Part shown: positions 42,751-54,898 of the stretch, piece after piece | Numbering within the stretch: position 1 is the first letter of the stretch | Layout: every line of letters begins with the position of its first letter | From: Desmodesmus armatus | Lineage: Eukaryota > Chlorophyta > Chlorophyceae > Sphaeropleales > Scenedesmaceae | DNA: 64,000 nucleotides | Direction: 5' to 3' | NCBI GenBank assembly: GCA_007449985.2 | Contig: VIIQ02000679.1 | Coordinates: 15,001-79,000 of the forward strand | The notes under the pieces: generated by a model | Told to the model about the DNA's origin: nothing | The model's input: the letters and a program-made list of their open reading frames with translations, nothing else | Database searches by the model: none | Position numbers and translations under genes: made by a program

Positions 42751-43638
42751 CTTATTACATCATAACAATACAGTGCTTTGCTCAGCGGTCACTGCGAGAG
42801 TCTCTCAATGAAGTTCGAAGCTGTGAGCCTGAAGCTTTCAGGAAGAAGTCGGGAGCCAACCTCAGTAGTGGACGGGACTGGTGAGCACGTTAGTGCGCAG
42901 TGCATTGGCTTACTTGGATCTGGTTTGGTACCTCTTACCAGTTCACTACGACCGATGAGTAATCTTGATCACAGCAGCAGCCCTTGAGATGCGACCATGG
43001 CGATGAAAGCTGATGCTGTAGCCTAAAAAGCCAGTAAGTTTGAGTGTTCAATCAGTCATGCTACCCACACAACGCTCGCTGCAGCGACATGATCCGGAGG
43101 TCCCAGGCCCAACCAGGCACAACTTCCAATTGGAATACGTCTTCAGCAACCACCATGCAGATTCCCAGCTTCTTGATATGAAATTAATAAATATGATATA
43201 GTATATCCGGAGGACCGCTAGTCTCAGGCAAAAGTGCATTATAGGTCCCAGCGACCCGCTCACATGCATACCCATGATGGGCATCCTGGGCATGACATGC
43301 CCAGGATGGTGCTGGTGCTTCAACAGTCGGCTACTTGTTGTTTGGCAACCCCATATATCAGCTCAAATGGGCACCTCCAACGCAGCACCACCACCACATA
43401 CATGTACACATAAGTGATGGATGCCGTAGCTGCTGTCCGATTGTACGTTACACTCATGACCGCGATGCAGCACAGCAGTAAGCTGGCTGGTCAACCTGCT
43501 GCTCCCAACCACCACCACTCACACTGCTACTGCGATCACTAATCTGCCATTTGCAACACACAAACTGAAACACACCACACCCCGCGTTCGGCTCCTGCAG
43601 CCTGTTTCTGCAGCCTGTTTTGAGGCCTGCCTCTCCAT
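42751..43638. other. Intergenic between two minus-strand genes
   Basis: Probably the promoter of the Cys-rich gene and the 3' untranslated region of the tail-anchored-protein gene. A TGTAA motif on the minus strand near 43,447-43,452, about 190 bp past that gene's stop, is a candidate polyadenylation signal. An AT-rich patch lies at 43,180-43,205. Confidence 0.4.
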
Positions 43639-46600
43639 TTACTTGCGCTTCCTGCCCAACAGCACAGTGAAGACCACACCCACCACAGCCACAACTGCTG
43701 TTGCAGCTCCTGCAATGGCCATTGTCTGTGCACCAGATCCGCTTGTCTACACACAGCAACAGGCACAGGGGCAGGCAGGACAAGCAACGTTTCAGCAGCA
43801 TCCAGTATGACAGCATTCGCGATGATTGCTGGGGCAAAGACACCAGTGTAAGCCGTTCACGCAGAAAAGGTGTGGGAGATGTGTTTCAGCACTTGGCCCT
43901 GCAGTGGTGGTGGTGGTGGTGGTGGACACGGCACCCTTGCCTCAAGCAGCCCCCTTTCAGTGTTTGGCTGCGTGCCATTCTTGACTGAGGGCAGCCTGCA
44001 GGTGCGTTGCAGCATAGCTGCTTGCAAGACCCCGATATAGCATCCTTCAGGTTTTGAACAGCCACTGCAAGCTGTTGCCCTGGGACGCACAACTCCCAAT
44101 ATGCAGAATGCTTATGGCACTATGTGTGGTGACCCCCCCCCCCCTCCCCTTCTTTGCATAGGTCTTTTGTTTTGCAGAAGTCCCCTACGGCTGCACAACC
44201 CTGACTTGTGGCGCAAGGGATGCAACCGTTGACACATTTCTGCTGTCTAAACATGTCCATGGAGGGTCCATGCACACCTGCACAGCGTCAAACCATGTAC
44301 GTGCCTTGTCTGTTGCAGCATCTGTAGCCCCATGTAGCTGCTGCCGTGCCTCAGCCAGGCCCTCCTTCACAGCAGCAGCAGCAGATGACGCCTTCTGCCC
44401 AACAGCACCAGCAGTGTCCTTCGCGGCTTGGCCTGCAACATGACACAGCAGCGGAACAGAAACAGCAGCGGAAGTGGTAAGCGATGAGTGTTGACGGAAC
44501 ATGCTGCTAACCCAGTTGCCACACTTCAAGCAGTACAGCTTTGCAGCATGCAGCATGCGGGGCTGCAGTCAACTGCCCGCGTAGGAGCATAAGCAAACAG
44601 CACAACTTAGCACCATGAACTTCCCTCAGACTACAAGACACTCGACAGCTATGCAGGCACCCCTGCTTCACCTGCAGCAGCTGCAGCTGCCCCAGCAGCC
44701 TTTGACGCGTTGTGCCCAGCGTCGTGCACTGCTTCCTGTGCAGCCTTGCCAGCAGTAGCCACCTTGGCAGATGCGTCCTTCGCTGCTTGCTGCACAGCTG
44801 CCAGCGGCTGATGCTGCTCAGCCTGCTTGTCTGCTGCAGCTGCGGGTGCAGGGGAGGGCTGCTTCTTCTGCAGGAACATGACAAGCCATGCAGCCACAGA
44901 TACACACATCAAGAGGTGGTTCCCACACAAGCTAAAGCTAAATTGCTGCAGTCATTTCGAAGACCTGAGGGGCAACAGCCCTTACGGCCCTGATAGAACT
45001 ATCTAGTAGAGCTGCAGGAGAAGCCGTGCCAGCAGCAGATGCCCTGCAAGTGCTGTGCCAGTGCTGAACCCCAACCGGCAAAAACCCAGAGGCCTGGCAG
45101 CGGGAAGCTGGTGAAGTGGTGCAGTGCTCATGCTGCTGTATTCCACCCATCCACCCATCCCAGTCAAATCGCCCATCAGCGACACACCTGCTCAGCAGGG
45201 GCGGCACCACCGGCAGAGGATGCACCTGCAGCTTCGGGGGCTGCAGATCCATTGCTGCTGGGTGCCGCAGCAGCTGGTGCTGCTGGTGCTGCCTCCGAGG
45301 CTTCCTGCACTGGTGCTGCCTGCGCTGCTGCTGCTGCTGCTGGGGGAGGTGGGGATGGCACCAGCCCTGCCCTGAGCTTGAACTGAGTGTACCTCTGAGA
45401 AGAGCTGATCTCCAGCATGCCAACCTCCAGCTGGGGGACAGACTCCTCAACATACCTGCAGACATGTGACACAACACAACACAACACAGGAAGTGGGCCA
45501 GCAAAGAGGGTTTAGTGGGGCACATACCTCAAAAAGCATAGCGCAGTGTATGAGCAGGGTGTGCAGGCTTCACAGCATGCTTGCAGTAGCCTGTGCCCTG
45601 TACAGCAGATGTCCGCGGCGGTCGCATCCAGTCAAGCGCTCAGCCCAGCTGCACTGGTAGGGCTGATGACAGCAGGGCAACATGTCTGCTCTTCATTCCA
45701 CAACACTAAGCGAGCCTCTTGTCCACATCCCGCAGGGCAAGCGGGGAGAGCATGCCGCAATGAGGCTGAAGGTCAAACCCGCCGGAAGGCAGGCAGGCAG
45801 GCAGGCACGTCCGGGGCTGGTGCTTTGACACGGTGCACTAATCTAGTGACTGACCGACGCAGTTGTTGCTTTACTCACCCAGACAGCCATGTCTTGTCCT
45901 GCCTGGTTGCCTGGGCCATGACCAGGGTGGCTGTGGGCTCAGCAACAGCCGAGGCAGCAAACCACAGCACAATGTCCCCCAGCACTGCCCTGTCAGGCTG
46001 CAGGCAACAGCAGCAAGCAGACAGACAGACACACAGGCAGCGGCAGCAGCAGCAGCAGAACATAAGCACCAACATGCTGATTGGGCAGGTGCTGATGCAA
46101 GGTTGCCATCACCAGCCTGCAAGAACGCTTGCTGCTTGCCATCATCCAGCATCAACTGCCACCCACGCAACATGCATAGCGTCAAGCGCATCAACATGTG
46201 CAGCCTATCAACATGTGCAGTGCACGACTTGTAGCGGATGAGCGTGCTGAGCTGTTGGTGTCTGCTTATGACAGACAGTATCCTTGCTGCATCACCTTAC
46301 CATGGACAGGCGGTGGCGGGCATCAGGCACGTTGGGAGGCTTCACCTGGGCGGGACAGCCTGCAGCAAACGACACAGACATGTATGTTGCAGATGCAGCC
46401 AACAGCTGAGCAGCCGAGTACTTGAACTGCTGCTATGGTGCTGACAGTGCGCCAGGCACCCACTGCTGTGCCTGCACAGTGGAGAGCTGCTTTTGCATCC
46501 CCTCAAATGCCTATATGAAAACAGCCTCTCAAATTCGCACAGGCAGTACTATGCTTTAGGAAGCAGCTGCGCCAACAGACCTGTCATGTCAAAGCTCTCT

Positions 46601-46728
46601 GAAGCAAACAGCCAGAAGTCCACTGGGTTCTGCGGTCCTTGCGCAGCCTGGCCACCGTTGCCATTGCCACCACTCCTGCCCCTGCCACCACCACCACGAC
46701 CGCGGCCCCTGCGCCCGCTTCCTGTCAT
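43639..46728 (-). CDS. Probable tail-anchored protein with Ala-rich LEA-like middle, unknown function
   Basis: Seven exons read by splice motifs: 46,581-46,728, 46,301-46,359, 45,879-45,997, 45,188-45,455, 44,672-44,867, 44,278-44,432 and 43,639-43,746. They total 1,053 nt, exactly 350 codons plus stop, with every junction in phase. The N-terminus is Gly/Arg-rich (MTGSGRRGRGRGGGGRGR), followed by a folded-looking part (PVDFWLFASESFDM; LGDIVLWFAASAVAEPTATL; EVGMLEISSSQRYTQFKL). Next is a Pro/Ala linker, then LEA/apolipoprotein-like amphipathic repeats (QAAKDASAKVATAGKAAQEA; KEGLAEARQQLHGATDAATD). It ends in a hydrophobic helix (MAIAGAATAVVAVVGVVFTV) and LLGRKRK. That tail predicts insertion into an organelle or ER membrane facing the cytosol. 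I do not recognise the family. Upstream exons beyond the ATG cannot be excluded. Confidence 0.75.
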
Positions 46729-48100
46729 GTGTGTCTGCTGAGTGCTAACAGACTGCCAAGCTCAACTGATCTGTAGGAACAGCACAGAGAGGCAGGCCAG
46801 CCAGACGTGAGCGGGATCCCGTCACTCTGCTGACACAAGTTACAGTTTGGCGGACACTGAGAAGCTTTGCGCAGTCTGTTGGCACGCAGGACAGAGAAAA
46901 GTGCCGAAGTGAAAGAGGTGGGGTGCTGATCGTCCTGTGGTGTGCAAACAGCCACAGCTGACTCCTTAAGCGCACCTGAAAACAACTCTCCTCAACGCTT
47001 GCGTCTGCCACGCCCTGCTTGCTTTGGCCGACACTAGATCTACTGAACTGACTGTTGCGTGAATGACAGAAGGCAGAGGATCAGAGATATGCGCTGTTCG
47101 ACTTGGTTATTTAGTTGCCAATCTAGCAGCAAGCTCTTGCGTGACAGGCTCCTCAAACCAAACCCCACTGTAACTCAACTGCTGCAACTGCCAAGGGAGG
47201 GTCATCGTGGATGTGCTCACAACACCATTGTGTTACACTGAAGAACCATATCAAAACAGAAGAACTTGAACAGGGCCAGGCAACCACAGCCCACAAGCCT
47301 TGGAAGGTGCCCACCAGCCGAAACACCTCGGCTGCCAAATTCCACAAAGCACTGGATTTCAACACTCACCACCACAGATAACACTATGTACACAAAGCCT
47401 GGACATCACCTTTCGGTGTGCATGTGGCACCATCTGCAGCAGAGTGACCCAACACTGCTTCACTGTAAGAAGGCAGGTCTCAGCGACTGACCTACCAGCT
47501 GTGCTGACTGGGGCCTCTGGTCTGTACCACACTTCAACACAGCTAGTGTGTGACACGAACTGCTGTCTCAAAGCCATCACCCGTTTTCAAGGGCATCTAG
47601 CGCATGCACAAATGCACGCTGGACAGCTCTCATGCCAGTTGGACAGCCAGCACCAGCCTGAAATCAGCAGCAGGGGCGCAAAACTCCCAAGCTGCAGGCT
47701 CAAGCCCAGTAGTCATAGCTGCCAACCGAGCTGTGTTGGTATGCAACAACATTACAACATGCATGCCTGCTGCACAGGCAGCAGGCAGCCCAGGAATATT
47801 GCAGCTGGGTCTTATTTTGGGTAGGCGCCCTCCTTGCGGCAGCAGCCTGGCATGTTCCCACCGCCCCTACAGCACTCCCACACAGATGGATGAAAAGGTA
47901 CACAAGATATACAAAAAAAGCCGTGCCTGGGCCTTTCACTACCACACAAAGGTCCGAACACAACTTGAAAGATCACACACGACGCACTCGCTAACCATGC
48001 AAACTGGATCCTGCACGCTCTGCGCTGCAGTCCTGTGCTGCACTCCTGCGCTGCGCTCTGTGCTGGGTTCTATAGGGTCACATTCAACCCCGCCAAACCC
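46729..48100. other. Intergenic
   Basis: No gene supportable. It should contain the promoter of the tail-anchored-protein gene and the 3' end of the protease transcript. Minus-strand TGTAA motifs occur near 47,233 and 47,750. Confidence 0.4.
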
Positions 48101-49104
48101 TTACTCAGTGAACATGAGGATGCTATGGTGCACCTGGTTGTCAACAGTTGTGACCTCCAGTTCATAGCAGTCACCCGCCTGGGCCCTAGACCGCGCTGCA
48201 ACAAAGGCATACTGACCCCTGCTCTGTGCTGGGTTGCATGTCTCCTTGATAGACGCAGTACGCGCCTCACGCAGAGACACATACTCCAGCGCAGGCAGGC
48301 AGCGGCGCAGGCGGCGACCGATGCTCAGGGACGCAATCACGGCCTCTCCGCTGGATGGGCAAGGTGTCCTTGCGCTCAGGACGTAAGGCAGTGCCACGCG
48401 CTCGTTCACAGGGGCGGAGACAGCAGCAGGGATGGTGATCTCATACGCCTGTGGCTGCTCCACACGGCCTGCCTCCTCGTGCTGCTGCATGTTGGTCTGG
48501 ATCTTGTCGAAACGGACGTTCTTGCCGCCGCAAGGGTTGGACTTTAGGTAGTGGTGGGCTGCCAGGGACTGGATGACACCGAATCCGAAGTTCTCGTCGC
48601 GGCCGGGGAGCCCTTGTCGAGCGCTGTGGCACTGATTGCGCGGCGCAGCTCAGAGGCAGAGCACTGCGTGTGTGCAGACCAGACCTGGGGAGGGGGTGGG
48701 GTGTGGGAGGGAGGGAGAGGGGGTGTGTACGGGGCAGGTGTAGCAGGGAGGAGGGCGGCAGTTGGGTGAGGTGGGTGTATGGTTCATTGTGTGCTTGCAG
48801 CAGCTAGGTGAGCAAGCCTGTTTGTTGGCTGTGGGTAGTGCGTGCTGCAGGCCAGGCAGGTGGAGTGATAGCATGCCTGATGGACTCCAGTCATCCATCC
48901 TGTCGCTGGACATACCACACTCCCTGTCATATGCCACTGCTTATGTACCTCCTAACACAATATCCCATGAGCTCCCTCTCTCACAGGCACTAGGAACCAA
49001 ATCGTTTGCATCAACCGCATCGCAAGCACACCGCACAAACTTGTCAAACATGCACCAGCAGTACTCAAACCACCAGCAGACTGCTCGGCATTGCAACATG
49101 TCCA

Positions 49105-49154
<50 letters not shown>

Positions 49155-52100
49155 CGCGCGCGCCCCGTGTCAGCCCGGTGGTACAGTACTCACCAGACCA
49201 GCAACACCAGCAGCGTTGGGTGTGGCCATGGATGTGCCAGACATGAACTCCAGAGCAGGCACATCAGCACCCACACGGGTGTCCAGGGTCATGACAGGGG
49301 CAGGGCCCTCTGCCAACATCTGCTTGAGGGCCATGCCCTGTGTGAGCGAGGTGGTCAGCACCACGGGCCATCCACCCCTGGGCTCATCGCAGCTGGGGTC
49401 GTGCAGGGTGGCGCCGCTGACTGGGGCGCACTTGTCGGCGGCAGAGTCCTTCTCAAAGATGATGGTGGCAATGCCGCCGCCCTCAATGCAGTTGTTGACC
49501 TGGGGCAGGAAGGAAGACATGAACAAAGAGTTGAGAAACAAGTTGGTGTGTTGGTGATGCGAGAAATGTAGGGCCGGGACTTCCGCTTCTGCAGGGGACT
49601 CTGTTCTGAGCCTTAGTAGGTTGGGTAGAGGTGGCTCAAATGCATGTATGCTAGAGCGTTAGAGCAGTAGCACCCGTGCCCACTCCCTAGGGAGGAGGTC
49701 GTGCACCAGGCACGTGCATACACGCTGGGCATACACGCTCATCACTGAGAAGATGCGACATCTTCCCTGGGGAAGTGGGCACGCGTGCTGTTGCCCTAAT
49801 GCAACGGCTGCGCTGTGGTTTGGGGCCTATCTTATGTGAACATGCAAATGCGGGGGAGTGTGCCCATGTCACAGGAGCACATGGCAATGAGTGCAAACCC
49901 CGACCCTGGCGGGAAGCAAGCAGTCAATCAATGAATCAGCACACCTTTGGCGCAGCCTAACTAGGCCAATGCTCTAGACAGCAGCAACACACATGCTCCC
50001 CACACACATACACACACATTTATGACCATGTTTCCCCATTTTTTTTTGTCCCATTCTGTCCCATCACAAGAAATGAAGCTGCCAGCTGACCCTTGGGTCG
50101 CACCTTAGAGCAGAAAGTGGCCTCTCCACGCTGCACCAGGCAAATCTTGCCGTGTGCATTCTTGCAGGGGCTCAGGCCCAGGCCGCAGTCCACCAGCTCC
50201 CCAGTGACCTGCTTGCCTGTGGCACCGCCTGGCAAGATCAGGGGGCCGGGGGTCTGCAGGATCTCGGCAGGGGGGTTGAACTGCACGCGGGGGCGCAGGT
50301 TGTAGCTGGAGGTGCCGGCATTCTGGGTGGGATGGTGGACAGGACCTGGACACCAGGGGCGGCCCTGTGGAAGGAAGGCACACAAGGAACCAGACAGAAT
50401 GGCAACGGGGATCAGCAAAAGCACCTTCTGGGAATTGTTGGGGTCCTGCCAGCCTGTCAAAAGGCCAAGTGTCGGCTGCAACCGTATGATAGCTGATGCT
50501 GCATGGAGAGGCTAGACAGAGGTTGCAGGAGCGATACACAGCGCATTCAAGTTTTGCTTTTAGTGCCAAACAGCATCATGCTTGCTAGGCTGGCAGCATA
50601 TGGAGGCAAACAGCGTGCAATTGCAGCGGCTATTGCAGCCAGGCTAGCCCACGCGTCGGTGCGCTGGCCTCAAGCTCCAAAGATCGGCAACCCCCTTCAA
50701 AGCCATGCAGTACACGCACATGCAAAACCCTGGCTGCTCCACCCAAAGCCAATGGTAACCAAGCAACCCCATTTACCAGCCCAGCATTAGGCACTCACCA
50801 CTCCACATCGCTGTTGTACTGGCTGAAGTGTGCCTTGTTCATGTTCCAGTCCACAGCAGCAATGGACACAACCTCTGGGTAGCCAGCAGGGTACGCTGTT
50901 GCGCTGCTGCCGCCGTTACCAGCTGCCGACAGGAACAAGATGTCATTTCTCTCGCCCACGATCTTCTTAACAGCGTTACGCACAACCGCCAGATCTCCGC
51001 CGGCGCCCAGGGACATGGAGATGATCATTTTCATGTCGGGTTGGCGGGTGGCAGCCTTACGGGCGTCCAACTCGTTGAGGCAGTCGTCCCAGGACATCAC
51101 GATGTCGGAGAAATCGAAGGTGTCGGAGTCGCCGAATGCGTTCACGCTGGGGTGGGGTGGGGGTGGGGCAGGAGAGGTGTGGTGTGGTGTGGTGTCAGGA
51201 GATGGGACAGGTTAGTGGATTGCCTGCATAGAAGCTGGCTAGATGGTGGAGGTTGTCTATACAAGAGTGTCAACACAGGATATCATTGTCTCGTACGGAG
51301 GCAGCCAAAGGTAGTTGTCCCAGGACATAATAATGTCAGGAAATGAAAGGTGGGTGTGTGTGTGGGGGGGGGGGGTGATTGGCAGGGGGAGGTGTGGGGT
51401 TGGCAATGGTGGTGTCAGCATTCAGCCTGCAGGGTTTAGGGCGCTAGGTTACTACATACACAAGAAGCTGTCTGGTGCCGCGGTTGTTAGCAGCTGTGCT
51501 GGTTTGCCCTTGATGTGGTGCTGGCTGCACCAGTGCTGCAGTGCTGTTGCAACTGCTGTATGTTAGCTCTTTACTTTTGCACACTGCTGCTTCTGCCCTG
51601 GGAGTCAAGGGTGCCAGCTCCTTTCTGGCTGATTTAAAAGAGGCTGCTGGCCAGTTCAATTGGGCTGGGACACCAAGTTAAATGAACTGAGCTGTGCTGT
51701 TCTGTTGCGCAAGCAGCGGTGAGCAATGACATTGCGCTGTCCGCGCACATAGCAATGTCACACATGCACAAGCGCCACATCCTGAGGAGATGCAGCTCAA
51801 TGCCTTGGGTGGTATGCTCGACGCGCACAGGCATTCACCCTGATATGTGAGCGCTGCCTTGAAACTGGCAACGCAGCATTGCTGCGCTGCGAACCTCAAC
51901 GCAGTACCCACATACTAAGGTGTATGCAGATGCGTACTGAGCACTCCGGCCAACATACGTAAGCATGACAGAATCTATACATGTTGGCATCACAAGCTGT
52001 TGATCATCAGCACTGCGACAGTCAGGTGGCAGCTGGTTTCCCCCGATCCCCCCCCCCTCCTCTTTCCTTTAGGTACGGAGGGGGGGGGGGGCAGCTCTAT

Positions 52101-54440
52101 ACCTTGGCCGATATCCTTTATATGCACATGCATTCACCCTGATGAGTACGCACTGCCTTGAAGTTGGCAACACAACGTTGCTGCGCTGTCAACTTCAACG
52201 CAGTACCCACGTACTAGGGTGTATGCAGGTGCGTACAGAGCATTCCAGCCGACACACGTGAGCTCGACACAATCTATACAGGTTAGCGTGAATTTGGTGG
52301 CCCCAAAACTGCACCAGCCGCATGGCATGGCATACTTGCCCCTCACACACATCCTTGGCTGGTTGATGCATTGGCTGGGATGCACTCCCTGTGTCTACAC
52401 ACAAACATTGACAGTACTTGCCCTGGTGACACCCCCCCCCCCCCCCCCCCGCCCCCTCTTCACATCCCAGCAGGCCGACTCACTGGTAGATCTGTGCTCC
52501 CTCTGCAGACACACCAATGATGCCCTTGCCGTTGCGCATGGCTCCAATGGTGCCTGATGTGTGTGTGCCGTGGCCCATGGTGTCATCCCACCAGTTGTAG
52601 ATGCACTTTGTGGCATTGCCGTTGGGCCTCACGGTGTTGGGCACACAGCCAGAGGTCATGGCTGTGGAGGGAGGGAGAGGGGCGGGGAGGAAGGGGGGGG
52701 GGGGCGCAGTGCGTAGTATCAGCAAGCAGTTATAGAGAGTATGTGGACAGCTAGTGCATGCATGTGTGTGTGTGGGGGGGGGGGGGAGTGTGTAGAGTTA
52801 GCAAGCAGTAGAGCCTGTGAAGCGAAGGAGGGCCTTGATGTGAGCTGTTGTAGGTGCAGCTGGGTTGCACATTGCCCAGGAGGGTGCTTAGGCAGCTAAT
52901 GCATGTGTGTCACACACAGTGACACAGTGCAGTGCACTAAGGTGTTACTGTGATGCAGCAGTAAGGTCTTGTTCAGCAAGCAGTGACATGTCATGCCGGG
53001 GATGCAGCAGCAGTAGCTGTTGCTTTATTCCAATGAGGATTTCAATGCATTCACGCACTCATGCTGTAGTATGTACATCAGGATGTCTCACGTGCAACCA
53101 GCTGCAGGACTGCATCTGCTGCAGTTGGGCAACTGATCACAGTACCCCTTATCACCCAATACACCTGTACTGCTGTTGCCAGTGTTGCTCTAGGTCCATG
53201 CTTGAGAAGTCACCTGCCCCAATGCCCCTACACCCCAAGCATCGCCCTCTTCCCTCCAAACCCATGACCAACTTTGTAATGAATCCCAGGCACTCACGTG
53301 AGGTGCTGAACTCTCCGTTCTTCCTGTCCAGTCCTGTGTCAATGACGCAGAAGATGACCTTGTGGGCGTAATCCTTGCTCACCCCTACCATCTCAGGGTG
53401 GTCTGCCTGCACCATCCTCACACCATAGGGAGGGGACTCGCTGTACTTGCCGGTGTCAGTGTCAGGGCCGTTCTTGGGCTTGCTGACGGGGCACATGGCA
53501 GCAACGTTGACGGCCTCCTGAAGGGTGCGGGCTGCCGCACTTTGGAAAGGCTTCTTCTTGCGCATGAGGTGAGCCTGAACGTTGACCTCGACGTTATCGA
53601 CACCTGGGACCTCTGCAAGGGCTGCAATGGTGCTGGCAATGCTGGGGGTTGATGCCATGGGCATGGCAGCGACTGACACCTCGGCAGAGGTCCATGTGGG
53701 GGCTACCAGCTCTGGGTCTGCTGACTCAGCAGCAGCAGCGGCCTCAGGGCCGCGAGGGTAGATGGGGCCAGCTGTGTTGTCTCCTGGAGACAGCGACCGC
53801 ATCTGCTTCATGGCCCATGGTGGGATGTTGGCCATGGGTGCGGCCCTGCCACCCTGCTGCATGCCTGCTGCGACAACCATGGGCTGTGCAACCTTGATGA
53901 AGCCATACTCTGGGTGCACGCTGCGGACCTCGAAGCCCCTGGCTTGGTACTGAGCTACGACCTGCATGCATGATGCAGTGGGGATGCAAGGGTCAGACAG
54001 CAGTGTGGTCAAGCAGCAGGCCATGCAGCAGTCCTGCCGTGGAACACATCGGTTTTCTTAGAGCGTAAGGTTTGCTCAAAACATCTTTCGAGCATGTGAG
54101 GGCCGCTATATGCACGCATGTGAGGTTCGCGACAAAGATTCATCACGGCCAAGTTTGTTTTCCGCAAATCATCTTGTGAGTGCTTTCAGTTCATGCATGT
54201 GCTGATCGTTGTTTCAATTTATGTTTATTATACGCATGTGGGTTGTTGGTGGACCACTTGATGGACGCATGAGACTGAAAAAAAAAACACCCCTGCAAAG
54301 CCAACGATCGAACCTACCTGATCGAGCTGACCTTCCTCAATTGATACGACAAATGTAGGTGGCTTACTGCTGGCTGCAACACCTGCTGCAACGCACAAAC
54401 ACAAGGCAACCCAGCCCAAGGCGCGTCCTGATCGCGCCAT
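48101..54440 (-). CDS. Secreted subtilisin-family serine protease with PA-type insert
   Basis: Exons: 54,318-54,440, 53,298-53,961, 52,484-52,661, 50,799-51,146, 50,104-50,364, 49,194-49,499 and 48,101-48,684. The start MARSGRALGWVALCLCVAAG is a signal peptide, followed by an I9-like prodomain region. The catalytic Asp is in FCVIDTGLD, His in GHGTHTSGTIG, the oxyanion Asn in SAAGNGGSS and Ser in MSGTSMATPN, so the triad is complete. A protease-associated-type insert (ELVDCGLG...KICLVQRGEATFC...IATIIFEKD) sits between Asn and Ser, as in plant subtilases. The C-terminal domain ends ...HSILMFTE, stop 48,101-48,103. Two exons each need one extra C (near 50,326 and 48,603) to stay in frame. With those corrections the protein is about 821 residues. 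It should act in the secretory pathway or cell wall. Confidence 0.85.
49106..49163. repeat. 48-C homopolymer followed by GC dinucleotides
   Basis: C at 49,106-49,153 then alternating GC. It lies in protease intron 6, about 40 nt downstream of the donor on the coding strand, where it reads as poly-G. The length is probably approximate because such runs are hard to sequence. Confidence 0.85.
51831..52290. repeat. Diverged ~155-bp direct repeat in protease intron 3
   Basis: The block starting GCATTCACCCTGAT at 51,831 recurs at 52,131, exactly 300 bp on, with shared words CAACGCAGTACCCAC, GGTGTATGCAG and AATCTATACA and scattered substitutions. G runs lie around it (51,364-51,375 and 52,080-52,091), and an 18-C run is at 52,433-52,450. 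Confidence 0.65.
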
Positions 54441-54635
54441 AATGTTGTGATAATTGATACTGCCTTAAAGAAAGATTGTGTTGGGAAATAAATTGCACGG
54501 GAGTGGCCTGCTACTCCCCAATGCGATCCAGCAACGAAACAGGCTGTTCCCGCCCTGTTGTTTGATGGACAATGAAAATGGCAGCTTTGTTGAGGCAGAA
54601 CGAAGCTGGACTGCAACTGCTGGTTGATCACAACG

Positions 54636-54878
54636 CTAACATATACCAGCAGTCCCTCCCGTAGCCGACCATAGGGTCCAGGGCATTAACAACGATGTAG
54701 CAACGATCGGACGGCCAACCAGTGCAAAAACCTGCTTTTTGTAATAATCGTTAGCGGCTTGAGTGATCGCTGCAGCCTGAACGCTGCTGTTTGAGGCGTT
54801 CAACGGTGACAAATGCTGTTTCGCAACTGACTTGCTAATCGCGCCGTTGGGATTCGGCATTGTAAGAAACAAACACAT
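54636..54878 (-). CDS. Small ORF behind a TATA box, unknown function
   Basis: ATG at 54,878 or, in the same frame, at 54,860 (MPNPNGAISKSVAKQHLSPL...). The segment up to NDYYKKQ looks protein-like. After it, CAG/GTTTTT could be an exon end, and another frame downstream (DRCYIVVNALDPMVGYG) also looks coding, so this may be the first exon of a two-exon gene. TATATATA lies at 54,891-54,898, just upstream. No family is recognised. Confidence 0.35.
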   Translation of the reverse strand: MCLFLTMPNPNGAISKSVAKQHLSPLNASNSSVQAAAITQAANDYYKKQVFALVGRPIVATSLLMPWTLWSATGGTAGIC

Positions 54879-54890
54879 AATGGTGTTTAA

Positions 54891-54898
54891 TATATATA
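54891..54898 (-). promoter_or_regulatory. TATA box
   Basis: TATATATA followed by TAAACACC on the minus strand, 13-31 bp before the two possible ATGs of the small ORF. It sits in an AT-rich gap between the protease start and the SEC31 end, so it most likely drives a minus-strand transcript starting near 54,865. Confidence 0.45.

Noticed and set aside
43871..44020. An extra exon between the last two exons of the tail-anchored-protein gene
   Set aside because: An acceptor-like CTGCAG exists, but the seven-exon model is already in phase and complete without it.
44938..45043. Alternative last exon after 45,188 for the tail-anchored-protein gene
   Set aside because: In the phase set by the preceding exon it stops after about 15 codons, whereas joining to 44,867 keeps frame to the membrane tail.
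48762..49571. Plus-strand frame with a long proline run
   Set aside because: The proline run is just the 48-C homopolymer, and the rest is antisense to protease exon 6.
48101..54440. Subtilase as a pseudogene
   Set aside because: Only two single-C gaps at C runs break the frame; triad, oxyanion Asn, signal peptide and splice sites are all intact.
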